Origin: Hydrogenophaga sp. RAC07
GTDB lineage: Bacteria; Pseudomonadota; Gammaproteobacteria; Burkholderiales; Burkholderiaceae_C
Assembly: GCF_001713375.1 (NCBI RefSeq)
Contig: NZ_CP016449.1
Location: forward strand, 2,170,001-2,234,000
Direction of reading: 5' to 3'
Length of the DNA: 64,000 nt
Position 1 is the stretch's first letter. Each line of letters begins with the position of its first letter. Below the pieces are notes generated by a model. It did not search any database. It saw only the letters and a program-made list of their open reading frames with translations, and was not told the DNA's origin. Positions 28,601 through 36,001 of this stretch are shown here, one piece after another. The position numbers were made by a program, and so were the translations under genes.

Positions 28601-31310
28601 CTCCACGCTGAGCGGAACCGAGGCCGTGGTCGACCATTTCATCGGTGGCGTGATGTCGGCCTCGCTGGCCGCCGGCCTCTACCCGGAAGCGCCCGGCACC
28701 CACCAGATCTTCATCAACAACCGCCAGGACCCGGACAGCCCGCTCGCCCTGCCCCGGCCGCCGCATGTGGTGGTGGTCGGGCTGGGCTCCGAGGGCAAGC
28801 TCAAGAGCATGTCCATCACACACACCGTCCGCCAGGCCTCGCTGGCCTGGGCGCAGCGGGTGGCCGAGGCACCGGGCGGTGGCCCGACCCAGTTTGAACT
28901 GGCCGCCACGTTGATCGGCAGCGGCGGCACCGGCATCAGCGTGAGCACCTCGGCGCAGGCGCTGGCCCAGGGCGTGCGCGAAGCCAATGAAAAGCTCGGC
29001 GCGGGCGGCTGGCCGCGGGTGAGCCACCTGCACATCGTGGAGCTCTACCTCGATCGCGCCACCGATGCCTGGAATGCCCTGACGCTGCTCTGCGCCGCAG
29101 CGCCCGACCATTTCACACTCGCGCCCACCATCCTCTCGGGCGTGGGTGCGCTGCGCCGGCCGCTGGACCGCGGCTACCGAGGCACGGCCTACGACTTCAT
29201 CAGCGCCGTGACCGTCACGGACGACACCGGCGAACCCAGCATCGTCTACACGCTCGACACCCAGCGCGCGCGCGCCGAGGTGCGCGCACAGGCCACGCAG
29301 GCGCGGCTGGTGGGCGAACTGGTGCGCCGGGCGTCGAACGACGCCAACCGCGACCGCAACATCGGCCGCACCCTCTTCCAACTGCTGGTGCCGGTGGAAA
29401 TGGAGGCCAGCCTGGGCGGCACCACCGAGCTGTTGCTCGAACTCGATGACGGCACTGCCGCCATTCCGTGGGAGCTGCTGGACGCACCCGACGACGGCCG
29501 CGGTGGCCCGGACGCACCCTGGGCCATCCGCAACAAGCTGCTGCGCCGCCTGCGCACCGCTGCGTTTCGCACGCAGGTCAGCGATGCCCGTCCCGACGAC
29601 TGCGTGCTGGTGATCGGCGAACCGCTGTGCGACCCGGCCCTCTACCCGCCGCTGCCAGCCGCGCGCGCCGAGGCCGAGGCGGTGGTGGAGGCCCTCAGCG
29701 GGCAGCTCGGGCTTGATCCTTCGCGCGTGCACGCGCTGATCGCGCCCGACGACAACCTCGGCCCCGATGCGGCCGCGGTGACCACCGCACTGCTCGCGCG
29801 GCGCTACCGCATCGTGCACATCGCCGGCCACGGCGAGCCCGAGCTGCTGCGGCTGGGCAAGCCGCCATTGCTGCGCGGCGTGGTGCTCAGCGACAACACC
29901 TTTCTGGGCCCGCGCGAGGTGCAGGCGATGCGTGTGGTCCCGGAGCTGGTGTTTCTGAACTGCTGCCACCTCGCGGCCGACCCGGACAAATTGCTCAAGG
30001 GCGGCTACGACCGCGCGCAGTTCGCCGCTGGTGTGGCCAAGCAGCTGATCCGCATCGGCGTGCGCTGTGTGGTGGCGGCGGGCTGGGCGGTGGAGGACGA
30101 GCCGGCCAACCAGTTCGCCACCGCGTTCTACCGCGCCTTGCTCTCGGGCCAGCGCTTCATGGACGCGGTGCAGGCCGGCCGCATTGCCGCGTACAACGCC
30201 AACCCGCTGGGCAACACCTGGGCCGCCTACCAGTGCTACGGCGATCCCGACTGGGTGTGGCAACGCAACGAGGTCGACACGCGTCGTGCGCCGCCCTCGC
30301 TGGCCAAAATTTACGGGGGCATTGCATCCCCCGTGGCGCTGGCACTTGCGCTGGAAACGCTGGCCGTGCAAAGCGCCACCCAGGGTGCAGGGGCCGAGTC
30401 ACAGCGCGAAAAGATCCGCTACCTCGAAGCCCGCTTCGAGGGCGAATGGGGCAGCATGGGCGCGGTGGCCGAGGCCTATGGCGTGGCCTGGGCCGCGGCG
30501 CGCGACATCGACCGCGCGCTGCACTGGTACCGCCGCGCCGTGGCGGCGAACGACGGCAGCGCCTCGGTGAAGGCCAACGAACAACTGGCCAACCTGGGTG
30601 CGCGCCAGGCCTGGACACGGCTGCAAAACGCGGCCGCCCAAGGGGCCAGGCCCGCCGCATTGAAAGCCCTCGTGGCACAAGGGCGCGCGGAGCTCACCGA
30701 GGCGGTGAGGCTGCTGGACGCGCTGGTGGCCTTGTCCCCCACGGTCGAGCGCGAGAGCCTGCTCGGCTCCACCTGGAAACGGCTGGTGCGGCTCGAAGGC
30801 GTGGCCGCTGCGGGCACGCCTTCTGTGGCGGACACGCAAGCCATCCAACAAGCCATTGAGCACATGGCCAATCACTACCGGCGGGCCGAAACACTGGCGC
30901 TGCAGACCGGCCAGTCCGACCTGTTCTACCCGGCCATGAACCTGGTGGCGGCCGAGTTGCTGGCGCGCGCCAGCGACCGGCGCTGGGCTGGTTTCGAGCC
31001 CGAACGCATCCAGCGGGTGCGCCAGAGCCTGGAGCGCCAACGGCGCGAAGACCCCGATTTCTGGAGCGTGGTGGGCCTGCCCGAGCTCAGCGTGTATGAG
31101 GCCCTGGCCAGCCACACGCTGGCGCAGCAGTTGCCCGCGGTGCTCGCCAGCTTTGACGACATGCACCAGCGCGCCGGAACGCCGTGGATGTGGGCCTCGG
31201 TGGCCGACCAGCTCTGCTTCGTGGTGGAGCACCTGCGCGGCATGTCGCCCACCGACCAGCAGGCCGCGAAAGAACTGCTCGACGTGCTGCGCAGCTACGC
31301 CGCTCCATGA
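25683..31310 (+). CDS. Giant double alpha/beta-hydrolase - CHAT protease protein with helical C-terminus
   Basis: An 1875-residue cytoplasmic-looking protein. The N-terminal part holds an alpha/beta-hydrolase (VLVLLHGTFSN near 205; nucleophile elbow THSRGG with Ser279). A second, LCAT-like hydrolase follows (VIMLPGILGSHL near 547; THSMGG with Ser650; LGTPNGGS). After a Pro/Ser linker (about 910-955) comes a domain of unknown type (about 960-1210), then a CHAT protease with His1383 in HIAGHGEP and Cys1428 in FLNCCHLA. The last ~300 residues are Ala-rich helices resembling TPR-like repeats. Its stop overlaps the TIR gene start by four bases. Lipase plus caspase-like modules in one chain suggests protease-controlled lipid or ester hydrolysis; the targets are unknown. 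Confidence 0.88.
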   Translation: MSTAATAPITFIVRGQPQAPGVTRGGGSAAAATFGGRGQTVQRVQVGATRGSSDAVRLTARPGLDAVVLHISNGPSLMLHPETARDLMLAQSGITRSGLAAQPRSRSATEVQVPAQLGWQGLEQAGATRGATRGRLGDVLLSAVEVVTGLLLEPASRITAAKIAARVDDQVDAGLYALSAHSFATTLKGSGKPLVKIPPTASPDEPVLVLLHGTFSNTHGTFGKLWQHHPQKVRELFARHGDRVYGFDHPTLMASPIDNALMLARALPDGARLHLLTHSRGGLVAEVLARVCAKPELDEKSLAPFKAPGHRNQLQALRDLAAELKGRNIRVARVVRVACPARGTLLASKRLDAYVSVLKWSLELAAIPVAPTLIDFIGEVASQRCDPALMPGLECMMPESPLVQWLHATEGADGGTLPGQLRVVAGDIQGDSITSWVKTLLADAFYWTDNDLVVQTRSMYGGAPRSPAGGHAAATFVLERGGKVSHFSYFSEPRSAEAICNALVQDAPAGFRPIGPMSWAGSSSDGLRGMPRAAGAPPTSDRPAVIMLPGILGSHLAVDGKRIWLSARILGGLGRLAYPDSGGRVLPDGAIGSVYDDLAAFLSGSHEVIEFSFDWRRPIEEEAARLAEVMDVALSARAASGQPVRLLTHSMGGLVARTVQLECPAVWQRWLERPGSRLLMLGTPNGGSFAPMQVLSGDDTMGNALAAFGLPFQDHKARRLMAAMPGFMQLQMGLLDPALGLAQSERWQALAEQDMKALEEANFWHDPGSQRAIYRWGVPTQEVLDRAVALRRRLDQQRDTALPGFSDRLVMVVGHARFTPAGFEMDAREGLVYLDQPEGGDGRVTLESALLPGVRAWRVDSSHGDLPDVEAAFPAYLELLQNGDTQRLPLVGSAGLRGGPASAAVPAAALVRNRPSRQRSPVVVPPTGLGELLAPVAEPSTTSETPRGALHISVHNTNLKFTSQPLMVGHYFASTLSGTEAVVDHFIGGVMSASLAAGLYPEAPGTHQIFINNRQDPDSPLALPRPPHVVVVGLGSEGKLKSMSITHTVRQASLAWAQRVAEAPGGGPTQFELAATLIGSGGTGISVSTSAQALAQGVREANEKLGAGGWPRVSHLHIVELYLDRATDAWNALTLLCAAAPDHFTLAPTILSGVGALRRPLDRGYRGTAYDFISAVTVTDDTGEPSIVYTLDTQRARAEVRAQATQARLVGELVRRASNDANRDRNIGRTLFQLLVPVEMEASLGGTTELLLELDDGTAAIPWELLDAPDDGRGGPDAPWAIRNKLLRRLRTAAFRTQVSDARPDDCVLVIGEPLCDPALYPPLPAARAEAEAVVEALSGQLGLDPSRVHALIAPDDNLGPDAAAVTTALLARRYRIVHIAGHGEPELLRLGKPPLLRGVVLSDNTFLGPREVQAMRVVPELVFLNCCHLAADPDKLLKGGYDRAQFAAGVAKQLIRIGVRCVVAAGWAVEDEPANQFATAFYRALLSGQRFMDAVQAGRIAAYNANPLGNTWAAYQCYGDPDWVWQRNEVDTRRAPPSLAKIYGGIASPVALALALETLAVQSATQGAGAESQREKIRYLEARFEGEWGSMGAVAEAYGVAWAAARDIDRALHWYRRAVAANDGSASVKANEQLANLGARQAWTRLQNAAAQGARPAALKALVAQGRAELTEAVRLLDALVALSPTVERESLLGSTWKRLVRLEGVAAAGTPSVADTQAIQQAIEHMANHYRRAETLALQTGQSDLFYPAMNLVAAELLARASDRRWAGFEPERIQRVRQSLERQRREDPDFWSVVGLPELSVYEALASHTLAQQLPAVLASFDDMHQRAGTPWMWASVADQLCFVVEHLRGMSPTDQQAAKELLDVLRSYAAP

Positions 31311-32356
31311 ACCGCATCTTCATCAGCTACCGGTCGTCCGACGGCAAGAAGGACGCCGACCGGCTGTGCGCCGACCTCAGCCGGCTTTATGGCGCCGACC
31401 AGGTGTTCTTCGACAAACAGGACCTCAAAGGTGGGCACTCGTGGCGCAGTGCGATCACCGGCACGCTGGGCACCAGGCCGGTGGTGCTGTTGCTGGTCAC
31501 ACCCGAGCTGCTGGGCATGGAGCACCCCGAGGGCGGGCGGCGCATCGACCGCGACGACGACCCCATCCGCGGCGAGGTGCTGACCGCGCAGGCACACGGC
31601 GTCACCATCGTGCCGCTGCTCACCGAAGGCATGTTGATGCCGGCGACCGCCGACATACCGGCGCCGCTGCGGTTTCTGAAGGAATCGCATGCACTCAAGC
31701 TGCGCACCGAAGACTGGGCCGACGACCTCGACAAGATCGTGGCCGACCTCGCCAGCCACGGTATCCACCCGCTCAAACAACGCGGCAACGAGCCCACCCC
31801 ACGAAGCTGGATGCAGCGCGTGCAGCGCGGCTTCATGTGGATCGGCGGCATCTTTGTGGGCCTCATCGTGATCGGACTTCTGGTTCCCGATGACGAGGAG
31901 GCCATGCCGCCTTCTGCGCCCCCGTACGCGGCGGCAACACCCCCACCCGCGCCGGCTCAGGGCACCCGCGATGTCTCCGGCCTGTGGTGGTCCATCGACG
32001 AAGACAACCGCCGCCTGCGGGTGCAGCTCACCGTGAACAACGGTGCGATCCAGCTGCAGACGGACGCATTCCCCATTGCCTGGTACCCGCGCTGGCAGGC
32101 CTATGCCCAGGGTGTTCGGGAGATGGGCCTGATCGTCAACGACGTGCGCTACGTCGGCCAGGGTGTGCTCACCGATGTGATGGGCACGCCCCGCATCGAG
32201 ATCCCGGTTCAGGCCGTCACCGGCGACGGCCGTGGACCGCTGGACACCGGCAGCGTGGTGCTCACGGCGAGTGCCGACGGACGCGAACTCACCGGCCGGC
32301 TCTGGAGCAACGGCGAGCAAGCCGAAACCCCGCTGCGGCTCGTGCGCCAACCCTGA
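31307..32356 (+). CDS. TIR-domain protein with one membrane helix and a C-terminal beta-rich domain
   Basis: A 349-residue protein. Residues 1-150 are a TIR domain (NRIFISYRSSDGKKDADRL; QVFFDKQDL; VVLLLVTPELL). One transmembrane helix lies at about 180-198 (GGIFVGLIVIGLLV), then a Pro/Ala-rich linker and a beta-rich segment (about 225-349; VSGLWWSIDEDNRRLRVQL) probably on the other side of the membrane. In many NADase TIRs a catalytic Glu stands two residues after the aromatic of the GxxF/W motif; here GHSWRSAI has Ser at that place. It may therefore be a scaffold or signalling TIR. The ATG overlaps the upstream stop by four bases, so it is co-translated with the CHAT protein. Confidence 0.85.
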   Translation: MNRIFISYRSSDGKKDADRLCADLSRLYGADQVFFDKQDLKGGHSWRSAITGTLGTRPVVLLLVTPELLGMEHPEGGRRIDRDDDPIRGEVLTAQAHGVTIVPLLTEGMLMPATADIPAPLRFLKESHALKLRTEDWADDLDKIVADLASHGIHPLKQRGNEPTPRSWMQRVQRGFMWIGGIFVGLIVIGLLVPDDEEAMPPSAPPYAAATPPPAPAQGTRDVSGLWWSIDEDNRRLRVQLTVNNGAIQLQTDAFPIAWYPRWQAYAQGVREMGLIVNDVRYVGQGVLTDVMGTPRIEIPVQAVTGDGRGPLDTGSVVLTASADGRELTGRLWSNGEQAETPLRLVRQP

Positions 32357-32387
32357 CCACCCACCACCAAGACCTGAGGAGATCCCC

Positions 32388-33413
32388 ATGTCCAAACTCG
32401 TTCATGTCTGCACCCAGCGCCTGCTGCCCGCCGAACTCATGCAGTTCCAGCCCACCGTGCGCAGCCGCGGGCGCACGCGCGCGATCATGCCGCTGGGCAA
32501 ACTCTGGATGAACGGCAGCACGCTGCGCGTGCGCTTCATCGGCGGCACCCCAGCACAACAGGCGACGGTGCGCGAGCAGGCGTCGTGGTGGACGGCGCAC
32601 GCGAACCTCCAGTTCGACTTCAACAACGCGGCCGACGCCGAGATCCGCATCGGCTTCGACCCGGCCAAGGGCGCCTGGTCGTACGTGGGCACCGACAACC
32701 GCAGCATTCCACTGGACCAGCCCACCATGAACCTGGGCTTCATGGACGGCGGCACCGTGGCACACGAGTTCGGCCACGCCATCGGGCTCATGCACGAACA
32801 CCAGAACCCGGCAGGCGGTATCCAGTGGAACGAGGCCGCCGTGATCCGCGACCTCTCTGGCCCACCCAACAACTGGAGCGAGGCCACCATCCGCCACAAC
32901 GTGCTCAACAAGTACCGCGCCGACCAGATCAACGGCACGACCTTCGACCCCGATTCGGTGATGCTGTATTTCTTTCCGGGCAGCTGGGTACAAAACGGCG
33001 TGGGCACGCGCGCCAACCCGATCCTCTCCGCGCTGGACAAGGCCTTCATCGGCGGCGCAAAGGCCTATCCCAAGACCGCGCCCACGCTGGTGGACGCCAA
33101 AGAGCTCGTGATCGGCGCCACGCGCCGCACCTCGGCCGCCATTGGCAAAGCCGGTGAAGAAGACCTGTTCCAGTTCACCGTGAAAACCGGCGGCCCCCAC
33201 ATCATCGACACGCGAGGTCCCACCGATGTGGTGATGAAACTCTTTGGCCCCGACAGCCCCACCGCCGTGATTGCCGAAGACGACGACAGTGGCGTGGACA
33301 CCAACGCACGGATCCACGCCAACCTCATCCCGGGCCGCTACTTCGTGCAGGTGCGTCACTACAACCGGGCCACCGGCATGGGCAACTACACGGTGAAGGT
33401 CCGCAAGGCCTGA
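32388..33413 (+). CDS. Astacin-like metzincin metalloprotease with PPC-like C-terminal domain
   Basis: A 341-residue zinc protease. The active site HEFGHAIGLMHEH carries the metzincin ligands His126, His130 and His136 with catalytic Glu127, and the Met-turn is SVMLY (Met192, with Tyr194 as in astacins). Residues about 255-341 form a pre-peptidase C-terminal (PPC)-like beta domain (GEEDLFQFTVKTGG; IPGRYFVQVRHYN). No signal peptide or clear propeptide is seen, which is unusual for a family normally exported. GAGGAG precedes the ATG at six bases, 31 bp after the TIR gene, and a terminator follows. It closes the five-gene cassette. Confidence 0.87.
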   Translation: MSKLVHVCTQRLLPAELMQFQPTVRSRGRTRAIMPLGKLWMNGSTLRVRFIGGTPAQQATVREQASWWTAHANLQFDFNNAADAEIRIGFDPAKGAWSYVGTDNRSIPLDQPTMNLGFMDGGTVAHEFGHAIGLMHEHQNPAGGIQWNEAAVIRDLSGPPNNWSEATIRHNVLNKYRADQINGTTFDPDSVMLYFFPGSWVQNGVGTRANPILSALDKAFIGGAKAYPKTAPTLVDAKELVIGATRRTSAAIGKAGEEDLFQFTVKTGGPHIIDTRGPTDVVMKLFGPDSPTAVIAEDDDSGVDTNARIHANLIPGRYFVQVRHYNRATGMGNYTVKVRKA

Positions 33414-33434
33414 GCCTGTTGCGCCCGCCAGAAA

Positions 33435-33466
33435 CAAAAAAGGCTTCGGTTTCCCGAAGCCTTTTT
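33435..33466. terminator. Bidirectional rho-independent terminator
   Basis: The stem AGGCTTCGG/CCGAAGCCT with a four-base loop is flanked by an A-run on one side and a T-run on the other, so it can end both the metalloprotease transcript (plus) and the convergent ahpF transcript (minus). Confidence 0.92.
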
Positions 33467-33482
33467 CATGGGTCGAACCCGT

Positions 33483-35075
33483 TCAGGCCGCGACAGCCTC
33501 TTCGGCTCTTGCAGCCACCACCGGCTGGCGGATCAGGTAGTCGAAGGCGCTGAGCGCGGCCTTGGAACCATCACCCGCGGCGATCACGATCTGCTTGTAC
33601 GGCACGGTGGTGCAGTCACCCGCAGCAAACACGCCGGGCACGTTGGTGTGGCCCTTGGCGTCGATCTCGATCTCGCCGTAGCGGCTCAGGTCCACGGTGC
33701 CCTTGAGCCACTCGGTGTTGGGCACCAGGCCGATCTGCACGAACACGCCTTCCAGCGCGACGTGTTTCACCTCGCCACTCACACGGTCCTTGAAACTCAT
33801 GCCGTTGACCTTGCCGCCAGCGCCCGTGATCTCAGTCGTCTGCGCATTCACGTTGATGGTCACGTTGGGCAGGCTTTTGAGCTTGCTCACCAGCACCGCA
33901 TCGGCCTTGAGCGCGTCGGCAAACTCGACCAGCGTCACGTGCTTCACGATGCCGGCCAGGTCGATCGCGGCCTCCACGCCGGAGTTGCCACCACCGATCA
34001 CCGCCACGTCCTTGCCCTTGAAGAGGGGGCCGTCGCAGTGCGGGCAGTAGGCCACGCCCTTGTTCTTGTACTCGGCCTCGCCGGGCACGTTCACGTTGCG
34101 CCAGCGCGCACCGGTGGACAGGATCACGCTGCGCGAATGCAGCACCGCGCCATTGGCCATCTGCACCTGCACCAGACCGCCCGCTTCCTTGGCCGGAATG
34201 ATCTTGTCGGCGCGCTGCAGGTTCATGATGTCCACGTCGTAGTGGCGCACCTGCGCTTCGAGCGCGGCGGCGAATTTGGGGCCGTCGGTTTCCAGCACGC
34301 TGATGTAGTTCTCGATCGCCATGGTGTCGTTGGTCTGGCCACCGAAGCGCTCGGCGGCCACACCCACGCGGATGCCCTTGCGGGCGGCGTACACGGCCGC
34401 AGCAGCACCCGCCGGGCCACCGCCGACGATCAACACGTCGTAGGGGTCCTTGGCGTTGAGCTTGGCGGCTTCGCGCTCGTCGGACTTCACGTCCAGCTTG
34501 GCCACGATCTCTTCGAGCAGCATGCGGCCCGAGCCGAACAGCTCACCATTGAGGAAGACCATGGGCACGGCCAGGATCTGGCGCTCTTCCACCTCGGCCT
34601 GGTAGAGACCACCGTCGATGACGGTGGCTTTCACGGCCGGGTTGAGGATGGACATCAGCGTGAGCGCCTGCACCACGTCCGGGCAGTTGTGGCACGAGAG
34701 GCTCATGTACATCTCGAAGTTGAAGTCGCCTTCCAGGCCCTTGATTTGATCGATCACGGCGGCCTCGACCTTGGGCGGATGGCCACCCGTCCACAGCAGA
34801 GCCAGCACCAGCGAGGTGAACTCGTGACCCAGCGGAATGGCCGCAAAACGCACGCCGGTGGATTCACCGTCGCGGGCAATCACAAACGAAGGCTTGCGCG
34901 CATCGGTGCCGCTCTCGTCGAAGCTCACCAGGTCGGACAGCCCGGCAACTTCCTGCAGCAACTCCTTCATCTCGGCCGCGCCGGCGCTGGCGTCCAGCGA
35001 AGCGATCAAACGGATCGGACGCTGCAGCTTGCCGAGGTAAGCCTGCAGTTGCGTCTTGAGGTTGGTGTCGAGCAT
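33483..35075 (-). CDS. ahpF: Alkyl hydroperoxide reductase subunit F
   Basis: AhpF is the FAD disulfide reductase that passes electrons from NADH to AhpC. The 530 residues comprise two N-terminal thioredoxin-like folds with the redox pair Cys128/Cys131 (SCHNC), then an FAD-binding domain ([20 protein letters not shown]), the second redox pair CPHC, and an NADH-binding motif ([12 protein letters not shown]). The C-terminus has the usual [21 protein letters not shown]. Length is typical (E. coli about 520). The ATG at 35075 has GGAG upstream. It follows ahpC by 93 bp containing a stem-loop that may set the ahpC:ahpF ratio. Confidence 0.96.
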   Translation of the reverse strand: MLDTNLKTQLQAYLGKLQRPIRLIASLDASAGAAEMKELLQEVAGLSDLVSFDESGTDARKPSFVIARDGESTGVRFAAIPLGHEFTSLVLALLWTGGHPPKVEAAVIDQIKGLEGDFNFEMYMSLSCHNCPDVVQALTLMSILNPAVKATVIDGGLYQAEVEERQILAVPMVFLNGELFGSGRMLLEEIVAKLDVKSDEREAAKLNAKDPYDVLIVGGGPAGAAAAVYAARKGIRVGVAAERFGGQTNDTMAIENYISVLETDGPKFAAALEAQVRHYDVDIMNLQRADKIIPAKEAGGLVQVQMANGAVLHSRSVILSTGARWRNVNVPGEAEYKNKGVAYCPHCDGPLFKGKDVAVIGGGNSGVEAAIDLAGIVKHVTLVEFADALKADAVLVSKLKSLPNVTINVNAQTTEITGAGGKVNGMSFKDRVSGEVKHVALEGVFVQIGLVPNTEWLKGTVDLSRYGEIEIDAKGHTNVPGVFAAGDCTTVPYKQIVIAAGDGSKAALSAFDYLIRQPVVAARAEEAVAA

Positions 35076-35117
35076 GAAATTCTCCTGAATGGGGTTGAGG
35101 CATCAATGCCGCCGGTG

Positions 35118-35137
35118 GATGGGCCCAAAGGCCCATC
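35118..35137 (-). promoter_or_regulatory. Stem-loop between ahpC and ahpF
   Basis: A perfect 8-bp stem GATGGGCC/GGCCCATC with a CAAA loop and no T-run lies in the ahpC-ahpF gap. Such structures often stabilise the upstream cistron or attenuate the downstream one. Confidence 0.5.
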
Positions 35138-35168
35138 GGTCTGCGGTACTAAAGACTGCGGGGGACGA

Positions 35169-35732
35169 TCAGATCTTGCCGACCAGGTCCAGCGAAGGCG
35201 TGATGGTCTTGGCGCCTTCGTTCCACTTGGCTGGGCAGACCTGGCCTGGGTTGTTGGCCACGAACTGGGCAGCCTTGAGCTTGCGCAGGGTTTCCTTGAC
35301 GTCGCGAGCGATCGCGTTGTCGTGGATTTCAGCGGTCTTGATCACGCCTTCGGGGTTGATGATGAAGGTGCCGCGCAGCGCCAGACCTTCTTCTTCGATG
35401 TGCACGCCGAACGCGCGGGTCAGCGCGTGGGTCGGGTCACCGATCAGCGGGAACTTGGCCTTGCCCACGGCGGGCGAGGTCTCGTGCCACACCTTGTGCG
35501 CGAAGTGGGTGTCGGTGGTCACGATGTAGACCTCGGCACCGGCCTTCTGGAACTCGGCGTAGTTGTCGGCTGCGTCTTCCACTTCGGTCGGGCAGTTGAA
35601 GGTGAAGGCAGCGGGCATGAAGATCAGGACCGACCACTCACCGCGCAGGCTGGCGTCGGACACGGGCACGAATTTGCCGTTGTGGAAGGCTTGGGCCTGG
35701 AAGGGCTGAACGGTGGTGTTGATCAGGGACAT
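35169..35732 (-). CDS. ahpC: Alkyl hydroperoxide reductase subunit C (peroxiredoxin)
   Basis: A 187-residue typical 2-Cys peroxiredoxin that reduces hydrogen peroxide, organic peroxides and peroxynitrite. The peroxidatic Cys47 is in FTFNCPTE and the resolving Cys166 in GQVCPAKW; the catalytic Arg and the DPTHALTRAFGV segment are also present. Length equals that of E. coli AhpC. AAGGAAACACC precedes the ATG. It is the first gene of ahpC-ahpF, and an ATAG/CTAT-rich OxyR-like region lies 70-130 bases upstream. Confidence 0.97.
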   Translation of the reverse strand: MSLINTTVQPFQAQAFHNGKFVPVSDASLRGEWSVLIFMPAAFTFNCPTEVEDAADNYAEFQKAGAEVYIVTTDTHFAHKVWHETSPAVGKAKFPLIGDPTHALTRAFGVHIEEEGLALRGTFIINPEGVIKTAEIHDNAIARDVKETLRKLKAAQFVANNPGQVCPAKWNEGAKTITPSLDLVGKI

Positions 35733-35802
35733 GGTGTTTCCTTGGAGGTGAAGTTGCGGGAATGGTGAACGGGGTACTGCTGTCGCAGCGCTGGCTCGAA
35801 CT

Positions 35803-35854
35803 ATAGCTCATGTCTATCAGCAATCTTTATTGATAGTCACTATCTGGTCGATAG
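35803..35854 (-). promoter_or_regulatory. OxyR-like binding region upstream of ahpC
   Basis: Several LysR-type elements occur: ATAG-N7-CTAT (35803-35817), CTATCA-N11-TGATAG (35814-35836) and further ATAG repeats to 35854. OxyR sites are built of ATAG/CTAT elements at about one-turn spacing, and ahpC is a classic OxyR target. Spacing is not a perfect match to the E. coli consensus and no oxyR gene is in the window. Confidence 0.45.
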
Positions 35855-35902
35855 CCAGACTGTTGCAGCGCAACACATCGGGCGTTCAAGGCCTTACATT
35901 TT

Positions 35903-35921
35903 AATGCGAATCGTTCTCGTT
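35903..35921 (+). promoter_or_regulatory. Fur box upstream of the siderophore receptor
   Basis: AATGCGAATCGTTCTCGTT closely resembles Fur boxes found before TonB-dependent receptor genes in betaproteobacteria, and lies about 80 bases before the receptor start. A related sequence with 14 of 19 identical bases is at 47578-47596 before tonB. Confidence 0.65.
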
Positions 35922-36001
35922 CGATATACAATCCACGCTTCAAGCCAGCCAGGACGCCGTCGCGTGCAGCCAGCCGAAAACCTCTTCAGCTTGTTGCCAC
36001 C

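Noticed and set aside
33468..35768. Plus-strand frame over ahpF-ahpC
   Set aside because: Antisense shadow of two well-recognised genes; no family match visible.
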